Positions 23,495 to 32,080 are shown, counted from the stretch's first letter. The stretch: DNA of 53,441 nt from DAOUBA01 sp034432855 (GCA_034432855.1 DAOUBA010000228.1:1-53441), one strand, 5' to 3'. Program-made: numbers and translations. Notes: generated by a model from the letters alone, not told the origin.

Positions 23495-24514
23495 ATGAAA
23501 GCCAAGATTCTAGGGAAAGGAACCATTGCCGCCGTCCTTGATGAACTGCTCAAGGAATACGAGGTGTTTGCTCCACTGAAGAGGAACGGCCTCGTTGTGT
23601 TCGACCGGATTCACTCTGGCGCGGAGGCACTCCTGGATTACACGGACTCCAAAATGCCCCTCAAGGGACTGCTTCTCCCCCAGATGGAAACGCTGTTCAC
23701 CTACGCCTCGACCGACGATCCGTCGAGAATGGAGACGCCACCGCAGATAGAGAGAGCGCGCCTGCTTTTCGGCGCCCGGCCCTGCGACATCAGGGCTTTC
23801 CTCCTCCTGGACATGGTGTTCAATGGTGAAGATTATAAGGATGTATACTATCTGCACCGCAGAGCCTCTTTGACTGTCGTGGGAATGGGATGCATTCAGG
23901 CCAGGGCGACCTGTTTCTGCACCTCGGTAGGCGGGGGGCCATGCTCATCAGAGGGCTCGGACATCATGTTGATAGATGTCGGGAACGAATACGTCGTTCA
24001 GGTTGTCAGCGAGCGCAGTGCAAGGCTCTTGGAGGGCAGGGGCCTCGAGGATGCCGGAGAGGACATGCTATCCCTGATGACAAAGGCGATCCGTGATGCC
24101 GAGGCGTCAGTAAGTGCCCATGTGGAAACAGGTGGGCTGGGGAAAGATCTGGGGAAGATATTCGCCGATCCTGTATGGGATCTTTGGACCGAGAAATGCC
24201 TGGGTTGCGGGGTCTGCACCTATCTCTGTCCCACCTGTCACTGCTTCGACATCGTGGACGAGGCCGGAGATTCGGCGGGTAAGAGGATTCGTATTTGGGA
24301 CACCTGCCAGTTTCCGCTCTTTACCCAGCAGGCATCGGGGATGAATCCCAGACCAACGGCGAAGGAAAGGCTGAGACAGAGAATCTTGCACAAGTTCAGA
24401 TACTTTGTGGATAACTATGGTCAGATCGGATGTGTGGGATGCGGAAGATGCATCAAGGAATGCCCGGTGAACGTTGATATTCGTCAGGTGTTGACTGCCC
24501 TTTCGCAGTGCTAG
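23495..24514 (+). CDS. flxB: FlxB-like iron-sulfur subunit (HydB/AsrA-type 4Fe-4S dicluster)
   Basis: The 339-residue protein has the HydB/AsrA-type N-terminal domain (ELLKEYEVFAPLKRNGLVVF, FGARPCDIRAFLLLDMVF, DVYYLHRRASLTVVGMGC, CFCTSVGGGPC). Two [4Fe-4S] motifs follow, CLGCGVCTYLCPTCHCFD and CVGCGRCIKECPVN. The same family includes the anaerobic sulfite reductase A subunit and soluble hydrogenase beta subunits, but the neighbours identify it as FlxB. It forms the flavin/Fe-S module with FlxA. A GTG one codon upstream is an alternative start. Confidence 0.87.
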   Translation: MKAKILGKGTIAAVLDELLKEYEVFAPLKRNGLVVFDRIHSGAEALLDYTDSKMPLKGLLLPQMETLFTYASTDDPSRMETPPQIERARLLFGARPCDIRAFLLLDMVFNGEDYKDVYYLHRRASLTVVGMGCIQARATCFCTSVGGGPCSSEGSDIMLIDVGNEYVVQVVSERSARLLEGRGLEDAGEDMLSLMTKAIRDAEASVSAHVETGGLGKDLGKIFADPVWDLWTEKCLGCGVCTYLCPTCHCFDIVDEAGDSAGKRIRIWDTCQFPLFTQQASGMNPRPTAKERLRQRILHKFRYFVDNYGQIGCVGCGRCIKECPVNVDIRQVLTALSQC

Positions 24515-24523
24515 AGGAGTTCT

Positions 24524-25363
24524 ATGAGAAACCCCTACCTTCCGCTGCTCATGAGAATAGATGCTGTGGTCGTAGAGACGGAGGATAGGAGTGTCAAGAC
24601 CTTTTCCCTTTCCTTCCTGAATGAGACGGATAAGTCGGATTTCAAGTACATCCCGGGCCAGTTTGCCGAACTGTCCGTGTTGGGAAAGGGAGAAGCGCCC
24701 TTCGGCATGGCATCCTCGCCGACGCAAGGCGACCATCTTGAATTCACTGTGAGCCGGGCCGGGATCGTCACGACAGCACTTCACAACATGGAGCCCGGAG
24801 AGATCATTGGCGTCAGAGGCCCCTTGGGGAAAGGCTTCCCCGTAGAGGAGTTCAGGCGCAAGAACCTGGTCATCATTGGCGGCGGCTTTGGCTTCTCCGT
24901 TCTGAGAGCCCTGACCAACTACATACTTGACCCGCGCCACAGGGACGATTTCGGGAACATCACGATCATTTACGGCGCCCGGAGTCCTGGGCTGCTGCTC
25001 TACAAGAATGAGTTACAGGAATGGGGAACACGGGACGACATTCAACTGCATCTCACCGCAGATCAGGCAGATGATGGTTGGAAGGGTGTGGTCGGAGTTG
25101 TCCCTGCGATTGTCAGGCAGATCGCCCCCAGTGCTGAGAACAGTTATGCGCTGGTCTGTGGGCCGCCGGTCATGCTCAAGTTCACGCTGCTCGCGCTCCA
25201 CGAACTCGGGTTCCCGCCGGAAAGGATCATCCTCTCGCTGGAGATGAAGATGAAGTGCGGGATCGGAATGTGCGGTCGCTGCAACATCGGGCACAAATAT
25301 GTCTGCCGGGATGGGCCGGTATTCACCCTGGCTCAGTTGAACCAGTTGCCCCAGGAGTATTGA
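24524..25363 (+). CDS. flxA: FlxA-like FAD/NAD(P)-binding subunit with [2Fe-2S] cluster
   Basis: The 279-residue protein has a ferredoxin-reductase layout. An FAD beta-barrel (KYIPGQFAELSVLGKGEAPFGMAS) is followed by the nucleotide domain (LVIIGGGFGFSVLRALTNYIL, TIIYGARSPGLLLYKNEL, ALVCGPPVMLKFTLLALHELG). It ends in a dihydroorotate-dehydrogenase-electron-transfer type [2Fe-2S] motif (MKCGIGMCGRCNIGHKYVCRDGP). AsrB and hydrogenase gamma subunits share the fold. In this cluster it should oxidise NADH and feed FlxB, FlxC and HdrA. It is 9 bases behind flxB. Confidence 0.9.
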   Translation: MRNPYLPLLMRIDAVVVETEDRSVKTFSLSFLNETDKSDFKYIPGQFAELSVLGKGEAPFGMASSPTQGDHLEFTVSRAGIVTTALHNMEPGEIIGVRGPLGKGFPVEEFRRKNLVIIGGGFGFSVLRALTNYILDPRHRDDFGNITIIYGARSPGLLLYKNELQEWGTRDDIQLHLTADQADDGWKGVVGVVPAIVRQIAPSAENSYALVCGPPVMLKFTLLALHELGFPPERIILSLEMKMKCGIGMCGRCNIGHKYVCRDGPVFTLAQLNQLPQEY

Positions 25364-25385
25364 CGGTCGAGTTGGGAGGTTGGAC

Positions 25386-25898
25386 GTGATTGATTTGACG
25401 AAGGCAAACCCGGATCTCTGGAAGGAGGTCATGGAAGAGGATCTCGGGGACATCCGGCGCTGCCTCAACTGCGGGACCTGCCTTGCCGGCTGTCCAGCCG
25501 CGGAGGCGGAGTCACCCCTACTGATGAGGCGGCTGATTCGTATGATTCTGCTCGGCCTGGAGGACGAATTGCTCGACGACGAGACGCCGTGGTTGTGCGT
25601 GACCTGCTCGGCGTGCGAGGAGCTGTGCCCGATGGGGGTACGCCCGTTCGAGGTCGGCCTGGCGGTCAGAAGGTGGCAGAGCAGGAAAGATGAAGCCTAT
25701 ATTCCGCTGGCCGCCGCCGAGATATTTCAACGGGGCCACACCCAGCCCGTGGAGAAGGCGCGAGAACTGCGGAAATCCGTGGGCCTGGAAGAGGCCCCTC
25801 CCACGGTTGTCCGGTTTCCAGAACTGCTGAAGATGTTTCAGGCAATGCTCAGGGAAACGGAAGTAGTGCGCAGAGCCGATTACATGTTCAAGGAGTAG
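25386..25898 (+). CDS. hdrC: Heterodisulfide reductase subunit C (4Fe-4S dicluster)
   Basis: I chose the GTG at 25386, six bases after GGGAGG, over the in-frame TTG at 25380. The 170-residue product has two [4Fe-4S] motifs, CLNCGTCLAGCPAAE and CVTCSACEELCPMGVRPFEV, followed by the helical tail normal for HdrC (RKDEAYIPLAAAEIFQRGH). HdrC passes electrons from HdrA to HdrB. It is 5 bases before hdrB. Confidence 0.92.
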   Translation: MIDLTKANPDLWKEVMEEDLGDIRRCLNCGTCLAGCPAAEAESPLLMRRLIRMILLGLEDELLDDETPWLCVTCSACEELCPMGVRPFEVGLAVRRWQSRKDEAYIPLAAAEIFQRGHTQPVEKARELRKSVGLEEAPPTVVRFPELLKMFQAMLRETEVVRRADYMFKE

Positions 25899-25903
25899 CG
25901 TTC

Positions 25904-26782
25904 GTGAAGTACGGCTTGTTCCTGGGCTGTAATATGCCGGCCATAAGGCCGGACGTCGAGCGGGCGCTGAGGTTATCCCTTCCGGGACTGGGGCTGGAGT
26001 TAGTGGACATGGAAGGGGCCGCTTGCTGTCCGGCGTTTGGAACGTTCCCCTCCGCCGATGAAATCGCCAGCCTGACGCTCAATGCCTGGAACCTTTCGAT
26101 TGCAGAGGAAAAAGAAGTTACCCTGCTCGCCCCGTGCGGTTCCTGTTACAGTTCGCTGAGGCTGGGAAGAGCCAGACTCTTGAAGGATGAAGAGAAGCAT
26201 AGAAGGGTCAACGCGCTGTTGCGAGTGGCCGGCAAGAGGTACGAGGGAAAGGCCGACGTTCGTCACGTCATTGACGTGCTGTATAACGACGTTGGACCGG
26301 AGAGGATCAGCAATGCGTTAACCAGGCGCCTCGACGGGGTCCGCGCGGTCGTCCAGTATCCCTGCCACACGCGATTTCCGAGTGAAATCGTGGGCTTCGA
26401 CGATCCTGGGCAGCCTCACATGCTGAGGGCCCTCGTGGAGGCTCTGGGGGCAGGGGTCGAGAGTTATAGCAGAGAGTTTCAGTGCTGTGGCGGGTCTGGG
26501 GGGTTCATCCACGGGGCCTACGTGGACGCGCTGGAGTTTGCGAGGAAAAAGTTCGACGCCATCAGGAAAGAGACCGACGCGGACCTCATCGTCGTTTCGT
26601 GTATCACTTGTCTGATGCACATGGACAAGGTGCAGGCAGAGTTGAGCAAGGGTAATGGTGAGTATTCAGTGCCTGTCTTCGATTATGCCCAGATCCTGGC
26701 ACTTTGCATGGGTTTCGACCCAAACGAGGTTGCGGCTATCTCTTTTGTTCCCAGGGACAGAATCACCAGGATGTTTCAATGA
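25904..26782 (+). CDS. hdrB: Heterodisulfide reductase subunit B (catalytic, two CCG domains)
   Basis: The 292-residue protein has two complete CCG (cysteine-rich) domains. The first has FLGCNMPAI, GAACCPAFG and APCGSCYSSL; the second has QYPCHTRF, FQCCGGSGGFIHG and SCITCLMH. Each set can hold the noncubane [4Fe-4S] cluster that cleaves disulfides. In methanogens the substrate is CoM-S-S-CoB; bacteria lack it, and here the dsrC gene is 74 bases downstream, making the DsrC disulfide or trisulfide the likely acceptor. The GTG start at 25904 follows AAGGAG. Confidence 0.93.
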   Translation: MKYGLFLGCNMPAIRPDVERALRLSLPGLGLELVDMEGAACCPAFGTFPSADEIASLTLNAWNLSIAEEKEVTLLAPCGSCYSSLRLGRARLLKDEEKHRRVNALLRVAGKRYEGKADVRHVIDVLYNDVGPERISNALTRRLDGVRAVVQYPCHTRFPSEIVGFDDPGQPHMLRALVEALGAGVESYSREFQCCGGSGGFIHGAYVDALEFARKKFDAIRKETDADLIVVSCITCLMHMDKVQAELSKGNGEYSVPVFDYAQILALCMGFDPNEVAAISFVPRDRITRMFQ

Positions 26783-26856
26783 CCTTCCATGTCCGGGCCG
26801 ATTAGTGCGAACACACTCTGACCGGCTATGCAACCTATTCCATTGAGAGGAGACGA

Positions 26857-27180
26857 ATGCCTATGCCACAGTTGGAACTGGACGGCGAAATGTACGAAGT
26901 TGACGAGAACGGCTTCCTGCAGGAACCCGAAAGATGGACTGAGAATGTCGCAAGAGCGTTTGCTGCAAGAGAGGGTGTAACCGAACTGACGGAAGAACAC
27001 TGGAAGGTAATCAACTACTTGAGGGATTATTACCTCGCAAACAAGATCTGTCCGAGGGTGAGAAAACTGACCCAGGAAACGGGTCTGAACCTGAGGCGGT
27101 TATATGATCTCTTCCCGGAGGGACCTGCAAACTCTGCATGCAAGTGGGCGGGAATACCAAAGTCAACGGGGTGCGTGTGA
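26857..27180 (+). CDS. dsrC: DsrC sulfur-relay/disulfide carrier with both C-terminal cysteines
   Basis: The 107-residue protein is a full-length DsrC/TusE family member: EVDENGFLQEPERWTENVARAFA, LTEEHWKVINYLRDYYL, ICPRVRKLTQETGLNLRRLYDLFP. The C-terminal arm GPANSACKWAGIPKSTGCV retains CysB (Cys95) and the penultimate CysA (Cys106), 11 apart, as in true DsrC that forms an intramolecular disulfide or trisulfide. TusE proteins keep only the last Cys. No dsrAB genes are in the window. As last gene of the Flx-Hdr run it is the probable electron acceptor of HdrB. GAGAGGAG lies four bases before the ATG; a second ATG is two codons in. Confidence 0.93.
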   Translation: MPMPQLELDGEMYEVDENGFLQEPERWTENVARAFAAREGVTELTEEHWKVINYLRDYYLANKICPRVRKLTQETGLNLRRLYDLFPEGPANSACKWAGIPKSTGCV

Positions 27181-27187
27181 ATTCAGC

Positions 27188-27208
27188 CCCCTGCTGGTAT
27201 TGCAGGGC
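27188..27208 (+). terminator. Hairpin after dsrC
   Basis: CCCCTGC (27188-27194) pairs with GCAGGGG (27202-27208) eight bases after the dsrC stop, followed by CCCCTCATTCTT. The T content is weak, so it may be a modest terminator between the convergent dsrC and iclR genes. Confidence 0.4.
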
Positions 27209-27316
27209 CCCTCATTCTTCCAACGTCTCGTAGCATTCATCCCCGCGTCGTTCGGGTTCGGAGCCTTCCTGACCTGTGCCGGTAGCGCGGTATGGCTGTG
27301 CGCTCGCGAACCACTT

Positions 27317-28129
27317 CTACACGCCGCCCCCTGCATTGGTGAGAGGGTGTTCGGCAGGGTGTGCCCCAGGATGCGCTGCCATCTCAATCTCCTGGGCGAT
27401 GCCGCGGGCTGTGGCCACGACTACAGGGCCGATCTCGAGCATTCGTTCTCGGGTGAGCCGATAGGCCGGGCCGGCAACGGCGACCGACGCGATAGGCCGG
27501 TCGCTCAAATCGAAGATGGGGGCGGCGACGGCGCTGATCCCTGACTCGAATTCCTGCTCGTCTATGGCAAAGCCCCGACCTCGGACGCGACGCAGGTCTT
27601 CAAAGAACTCTTCCGGCGAACAAAGCGTGCGTTGCGTGTATTGCGGCATGCCGCGTGCCAGAATGCGCCGCACTGTCTCGGTGGGCATGTACGCGAGCAT
27701 AGCCTTGCCGGAGGCCGTAGCAAATGCCGGGAGGCGCTGCCCAACGGCCGCCGCTAACTTGACGCGTTGCGGGCTTTCGATCACGTCCAGGAACACAACG
27801 TCGGATTCATCCAATATAGAGAGGTGGACTGTTTCCTGATACTGCTCGCTCAAGCGGCACAGGAACGGGGCCGCCAGCCGACGCAGGTCATTGCGCTCCA
27901 GCGTGAGGTAAGCCATCTGAAGAAGGCGAATACCCAGGCGGTAAGCACCTGTCGCTGCATCCCGTTGTACGAAACGTTTTTTCTCCAGCGTGGTCAACAG
28001 GCGGTGCACTGTGCTCTTGGGCATCCCCAATTGCTCGGCAATCCGGCTCATCGTCAACTCGGGCGTCTGCCTGGAGAAACACAAGAGCACGTCTAAAGCC
28101 CGTTCCACGGCGCGAATTGATCCACTCAC
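27317..28129 (-). CDS. IclR-family transcriptional regulator
   Basis: I placed the start at the GTG at 28129 (270 aa). The open frame extends 67 codons upstream, but that part lies before and across the promoter at 28194-28222 and is not IclR-like; GGGAGG lies about 11 bases before the GTG. The winged helix is SIRAVERALDVLLCFSRQTPELTMSRIAEQLGMPKSTVHRLLTTLEKKRFV, split around residues 3-55. The effector domain includes YQETVHLSILDESDVVFLDVIES, QRLPAFATASGKAMLAYMP and DEQEFESGISAVAAPIFD. IclR proteins commonly control aromatic or sugar catabolism. It is convergent with dsrC and downstream of the sugar operon on the same strand, so its target could be either. Confidence 0.9.
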   Translation of the reverse strand: MSGSIRAVERALDVLLCFSRQTPELTMSRIAEQLGMPKSTVHRLLTTLEKKRFVQRDAATGAYRLGIRLLQMAYLTLERNDLRRLAAPFLCRLSEQYQETVHLSILDESDVVFLDVIESPQRVKLAAAVGQRLPAFATASGKAMLAYMPTETVRRILARGMPQYTQRTLCSPEEFFEDLRRVRGRGFAIDEQEFESGISAVAAPIFDLSDRPIASVAVAGPAYRLTRERMLEIGPVVVATARGIAQEIEMAAHPGAHPAEHPLTNAGGGV

Positions 28130-28193
28130 GGTTTCTGCTGCCTCCCAGTTTGCGAGATCGGGTTTCACAGAGCGGAACGGCACCCGCACCGGA

Positions 28194-28222
28194 AAAGTAG
28201 CACAGAACGTGGATACTGTCAA
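28194..28222 (-). promoter_or_regulatory. Promoter of the IclR gene
   Basis: On the minus strand TTGACA (28217-28222), 17 bases and TACTTT (28194-28199) lie about 65 bases upstream of the chosen GTG, just past the terminator of the sugar operon. Confidence 0.6.
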
Positions 28223-28233
28223 GTCTTGCGTGC

Positions 28234-28273
28234 AAAACACCGCCCCCGCCGGGCCAACCACAACCGGCGGGGG
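28234..28273 (-). terminator. Rho-independent terminator of the sugar operon
   Basis: On the minus strand CCCCCGCCGG (28264-28273) pairs perfectly with CCGGCGGGGG (28243-28252), followed by CGGTGTTTTGC. It lies 54 bases after the stop codon of the GH13 gene and separates that operon from iclR. Confidence 0.65.
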
Positions 28274-28326
28274 TGGATGGAATCTGCTGTTTCGCCTTTT
28301 GGGGTCAGAGCGGCGAGCAGGACGTC

Positions 28327-29799
28327 TCACACCTTGTATTCCCGCAAGCCGCCCGCCTCGTCTACGTATGTAATCACGGCTTGATAGGCGTCCAAATCCA
28401 CGCGCAGCGAGCAGGCGCGACTCCCCTTTTGCCAGGAGAGCAGGACGTCTTTGTCGCCTGACTGGAGTACGCCAAAACGGCCGTCAAAGGCTGGATATTC
28501 GTTCCTGAATCGGATGAGCCTGAGCAGCCTCTGGACGACGTCTCTCTGAAGCGCCTGCTCTATCTCCGGGATATCGTAATTGTGGCGGTTGATGGCGCGG
28601 CCTTCGCCGGTCAGTCGCACGCTCTCCTGGTCGTTCTCGCCGGCCAACAGGCCAACGTAATACACCTGGGGCACGCCGGGTGCAAAGAACTGTATGGCCC
28701 TGGCCGCCATGTAGGCATCGTCGTCACAGTCGAGCGCGGAATAGTACGTGCACCCGATCTGGTGTACGTCGAATCCATCCTCGGCTTTGTCCCGCGGGGA
28801 AAGAATGTGGCTGAGGTTAGCCCCACGTTGGACACAGGTATCTACGATCTTACGCGCCTCTTTTACCTCCAGAATACCTTCCATATCCGGCAGGATGGGG
28901 ATACCGTCGTGACAATCCAGCATGGTGAACTGCTTGCGCGGGCAGGTCTCTAAATAGCTGCACAGTTTTCGGCTGGATTTGCTCAACAGGGTATGCAAGA
29001 CCAACGCGGGCAGGACAAAGTCATACACCCAATAGCCATGTTCGGCCAATGCGCGCTGGATCGAATAGTGTGCGTGAACCTCAGGAACCAGTTCGATCCC
29101 CAAGGGGGCCGCTACGCCCGTAATCCACTCCAGGAACTGGTATATCTCCGGCTCTACGAAGAAACAACTGGTCCCCGCCTTCTTGGTCACATAGGCAACC
29201 GCATCCAGGCGCACCATCTTGACGCCTTGCCGGGCAAAGTGGGTCAGGGAGTCGGCAAGCAATTTTCGCACCTGTTCCGAGTGCATATCAATGTCAATCT
29301 GCTCGGAGGGGGTTTCCTTGCCAAAAGTCGTCCAGATCCGCTCGACCCGCCCTGTTTCCTCGATAGTTATATCGGAAAAGGGATGCTCCGGCCTGCGCAA
29401 GAAAATCTTGTCCACATCCTCCTGTGGCGGGTCGTCGCCCGGCCAGACCTTATCCAGGGTGATGAACATATCGGCGTACTCAGACTCGCGCCCTCTTTTC
29501 AGGAAATCCTCGAAGTATGGAGACTGCCGCGAGATGTGATTGACCATCAGGTCGAGCATGACGTCAAAGCGCTCGCCGATGCGCCTGATATCCTCCCAGG
29601 TGCCAAACGCAGGCTCAATTTCCAGGTAGGTGAGAGGGGCAAAGCCCCGGTCTCCTGAGGAGGGAAAGGGGGGCAAGATGTGAATGCCTCCCTTGAAGAT
29701 GTCTGCAAAAGATTTCGATAGCACCTCGTTGAGCGCGCGCAGGTCGCCGCCCAACGAGTCGGGATATGTGATGAGCTGTACTTGGTTTTTGACTGACAT
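28327..29799 (-). CDS. GH13 subfamily 18 sucrose phosphorylase-type enzyme
   Basis: The 490-residue protein is close to the family length. It starts with NQVQLITYPDSLGGDLRALN, continues with GIHILPPFPSSGDRGFAPLTY, and has the GH13 catalytic set: nucleophile Asp199 (MVRLDAVAY), acid/base Glu240 (LVPEVHAHY) and stabiliser Asp298 (MLDCHDGI). Members phosphorolyse sucrose, sucrose-6-phosphate or glucosylglycerate to glucose-1-phosphate, saving one ATP. The acceptor-loop residues cannot be read reliably, so the exact sugar is open. It is the last gene behind a sugar ABC importer without its own ATPase, which fits uptake followed by phosphorolysis. Confidence 0.88.
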   Translation of the reverse strand: MSVKNQVQLITYPDSLGGDLRALNEVLSKSFADIFKGGIHILPPFPSSGDRGFAPLTYLEIEPAFGTWEDIRRIGERFDVMLDLMVNHISRQSPYFEDFLKRGRESEYADMFITLDKVWPGDDPPQEDVDKIFLRRPEHPFSDITIEETGRVERIWTTFGKETPSEQIDIDMHSEQVRKLLADSLTHFARQGVKMVRLDAVAYVTKKAGTSCFFVEPEIYQFLEWITGVAAPLGIELVPEVHAHYSIQRALAEHGYWVYDFVLPALVLHTLLSKSSRKLCSYLETCPRKQFTMLDCHDGIPILPDMEGILEVKEARKIVDTCVQRGANLSHILSPRDKAEDGFDVHQIGCTYYSALDCDDDAYMAARAIQFFAPGVPQVYYVGLLAGENDQESVRLTGEGRAINRHNYDIPEIEQALQRDVVQRLLRLIRFRNEYPAFDGRFGVLQSGDKDVLLSWQKGSRACSLRVDLDAYQAVITYVDEAGGLREYKV

Positions 29800-29871
29800 G
29801 GGTTCACATCCTGTGCTGCAGTGTATCCGACTGGGTTGGGCCCGTCTAAGGGTGAACGGTTACCAAGCTCC

Positions 29872-30867
29872 TTATCCTTTGATACCGGTCGTAGCAACGC
29901 CACGGATGAACCACCGTTGGAAGGCCAGAAACAGAACCAACACCGGCAGCGTGGTCATGGTGGCAAAGGCCAGGGTATCCCCCCACAGGCGCGGGAATTG
30001 GCCAAAGAACTCTTGCATCGCCACGGTCAGTGGCCGGTATTCTGGCAGACGAACGACCATCAGCGGCCACAGGTACGACCCCCAAATCCACATGAACTTG
30101 AGGATAGCAACAGTTGCCAGGACGGGCTTGGAGTTGGGCAGGATGATGTTCCAATAGATGCGCAGGCGACCGGCGCCATCCATAATGGCCGCTTCGTCGA
30201 GATCTTTGGTGATGCCGATGAAGAACTGGTAGAACAGGAAGATCGAAAAGGCGTCCGCAACAAAGGGAATGATCTGCACAATGTACGAGTCGTGCCAGCC
30301 GATGCCGCCACCCGGCCGAGGCAGCCTGGCGGTCAGCAGTGTCAGCGGTATAGCAACCGCCTCGAAGGGAACAATGATCAGCGCCACGATGATGGCCAAT
30401 ACGATGCCCTGTCCCTTCCACTTGAGCCGTGCCAGTGGATAGGCGGCCATACTATTGACCCACAGCCCTAGCCCCACGGTGGTCGTCGTTATGAGAACCG
30501 AATTCCACAGGAATCTGCCGAACGGCATGCGGCGAAATACGTCGAAAAAGTTCTGCAGGCCCAGTCCGGTGTACGCATTTCGTGTCTCGGCCGGGGCATC
30601 ATCCAGACGATCCACGGGTGGCACGAGTCTTAAAGGATAAGGCACAAAGGCCCGCAATCCGCCCACATCCGATGTAATCTGAGTTTCGTTCGTCTTGATG
30701 GCCGAGACCAGCATAAAGACGATCGGAAATACAAAGAAGCATGTCAGGATCGTCATCACCGTATAGCTGAGCATGGTCATCGCAGTCTTGCGAGAGCGAT
30801 ATTGAAGGCCGTATGCCGTCTTTCCCCGCGCAGATTGCACTTGAATAGATGTTTGAGCGTTCATCAT
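29872..30867 (-). CDS. Sugar ABC transporter permease, MalG type
   Basis: The 331-residue protein has six predicted membrane segments and the MalG-type EAA loop TKDLDEAAIMDGAGRLRIYWNIILPNSKP. An unusually long external segment (residues about 60-115, with RAFVPYPLRLVPPVDRLDDAP) follows the first helix. It ends with FQRWFIRGVATTGIKG, the normal terminus of carbohydrate permeases of this class. Its start overlaps the stop of the MalF-type gene by 4 bases. Substrate presumably sucrose or a related glucoside. Confidence 0.92.
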   Translation of the reverse strand: MMNAQTSIQVQSARGKTAYGLQYRSRKTAMTMLSYTVMTILTCFFVFPIVFMLVSAIKTNETQITSDVGGLRAFVPYPLRLVPPVDRLDDAPAETRNAYTGLGLQNFFDVFRRMPFGRFLWNSVLITTTTVGLGLWVNSMAAYPLARLKWKGQGIVLAIIVALIIVPFEAVAIPLTLLTARLPRPGGGIGWHDSYIVQIIPFVADAFSIFLFYQFFIGITKDLDEAAIMDGAGRLRIYWNIILPNSKPVLATVAILKFMWIWGSYLWPLMVVRLPEYRPLTVAMQEFFGQFPRLWGDTLAFATMTTLPVLVLFLAFQRWFIRGVATTGIKG

Positions 30868-31997
30868 GCTATCGCCCTTTCTTCGCGTATTACGGCACGC
30901 TGAACGATCGAGACGGCCAGTACAATCAAAAAGAACACCACCGTGATCGCCGAAGCATAGCCCGCCCGCAATTGGTATCGCCCCTCTCGGACGGCATGCA
31001 AAATGGTCGTCATCGTCGTCTCACTTGGCCCCCCGCCGGTCATCACTTGCACCTGAGTGAATAGCTGAAAGGCCAGGATTGTCGTGGCCACGACTACAAA
31101 GATCGTCGTGTTACGCAACTGCGGCAGCGTGATGAAAATGAACCTCTGGACCCTGTTACAGCCATCCACCTCCGCTGCCTCGTACAGCTCGGCTGGTATC
31201 TCCTGCAGGCCTGCCAAGAAGATCACCATCTGGAACCCCACCCCCTGCCAGATGGATAGCAGCATGATCGAGGGGAACGCCAGCCTGGGATCAGAAAGCC
31301 ACCCCTGAGGACCCAATCGCCCGAACGAGATTGCCTTCAGGAATGCGTTGATCGTCCCCACTCCTGGGTTGTAGAGAAAGAACCAGACCACCGACACCAC
31401 CACCATCGGCACGACCACGGGCATGAAGTAGAATGTCCGGAAGAGGTTCACCCCCTTGATCCTTTGGTTGACCAGTATCGCCAGCAGTAGGGCAAACGTC
31501 GTCTGCAACGGCACAACGACCACGGCAAAGTAAAAGTTATTGAGCAGCCCTCTCCAGAACGTCGGGTCTCCTGCTGCCACCAGATAGTGTCTCCCAAAGA
31601 GATCGAACTGAGCAAGTTCGCTCATTCCCTCGTATTTGTCGTCGCCGCGCAGAATGGTGCGCGCCCGCGGGTAGAGGACGCGGCCCTCCTCGTCCCGCTG
31701 CACTTCCCCGGTGACTGCGTCTCTCAGAGGCTCCATTGAGATCACGCTGACCCGCAATAACTGGCGATAGTTGTCCAGGCCAACAAATCGGGGCGGATTG
31801 GGCGACAGCAGTCGCGTGTCGGTCAGGCTGAGTTGAAAGGCCATGAAGAATGGAACGGCCAGGAAAACGATCAGTCCCAGGGCAGCCGGGGCAATCATCA
31901 GCCAGGCCACAGCGGCCTCCCTTATCTTTTCCTTCGAAAGCCTGACCCGCTGCCTGCCGTTGGTGGTTCCTCTTCCCGTTTTCCTTGAACCGTTCAT
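30864..31997 (-). CDS. Sugar ABC transporter permease, MalF type
   Basis: The 377-residue protein starts with a basic cytoplasmic tail, then AWLMIAPAALGLIVFLAVPFF, and has about six membrane segments with the EAA loop AELYEAAEVDGCNRVQRFIFITLPQLRN. A large external insert (residues about 65-135, including DAVTGEVQRDEEGRVLYPRA) sits between helices 1 and 2, longer than in most two-permease sugar systems. It pairs with the MalG-type protein encoded directly downstream. No ATPase gene is in this operon, so a shared MsmK-like ATPase elsewhere is likely. Confidence 0.92.
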   Translation of the reverse strand: MNGSRKTGRGTTNGRQRVRLSKEKIREAAVAWLMIAPAALGLIVFLAVPFFMAFQLSLTDTRLLSPNPPRFVGLDNYRQLLRVSVISMEPLRDAVTGEVQRDEEGRVLYPRARTILRGDDKYEGMSELAQFDLFGRHYLVAAGDPTFWRGLLNNFYFAVVVVPLQTTFALLLAILVNQRIKGVNLFRTFYFMPVVVPMVVVSVVWFFLYNPGVGTINAFLKAISFGRLGPQGWLSDPRLAFPSIMLLSIWQGVGFQMVIFLAGLQEIPAELYEAAEVDGCNRVQRFIFITLPQLRNTTIFVVVATTILAFQLFTQVQVMTGGGPSETTMTTILHAVREGRYQLRAGYASAITVVFFLIVLAVSIVQRAVIREERAIA

Positions 31998-32049
31998 TCT
32001 ATGCTCCTCGGTTTGTTGGATTGCCAGGGAATCCTTTCAACTCTCGGAT

Positions 32050-32080
32050 GGGGGCCAGGAGCATTTCGCTCCTGGCCCCC
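32050..32080 (-). promoter_or_regulatory. Perfect 13-bp hairpin between binding-protein and permease genes
   Basis: GGGGGCCAGGAGC (32050-32062) and GCTCCTGGCCCCC (32068-32080) pair perfectly around a 5-base loop. It lies 24 bases after the binding-protein stop codon. No U-run follows, so it is better read as a transcript-stabilising or partial-attenuation stem that raises binding-protein over permease output, as in mal operons. Confidence 0.6.

Noticed and set aside
18948..26782. Methanogen-type hydrogenase-linked heterodisulfide reductase (MvhADG-HdrABC)
   Set aside because: No hydrogenase large or small subunit is present, and an NAD(P)-binding FlxA-like protein takes their place. Bacterial lipoproteins and promoters also argue against a methanogen.
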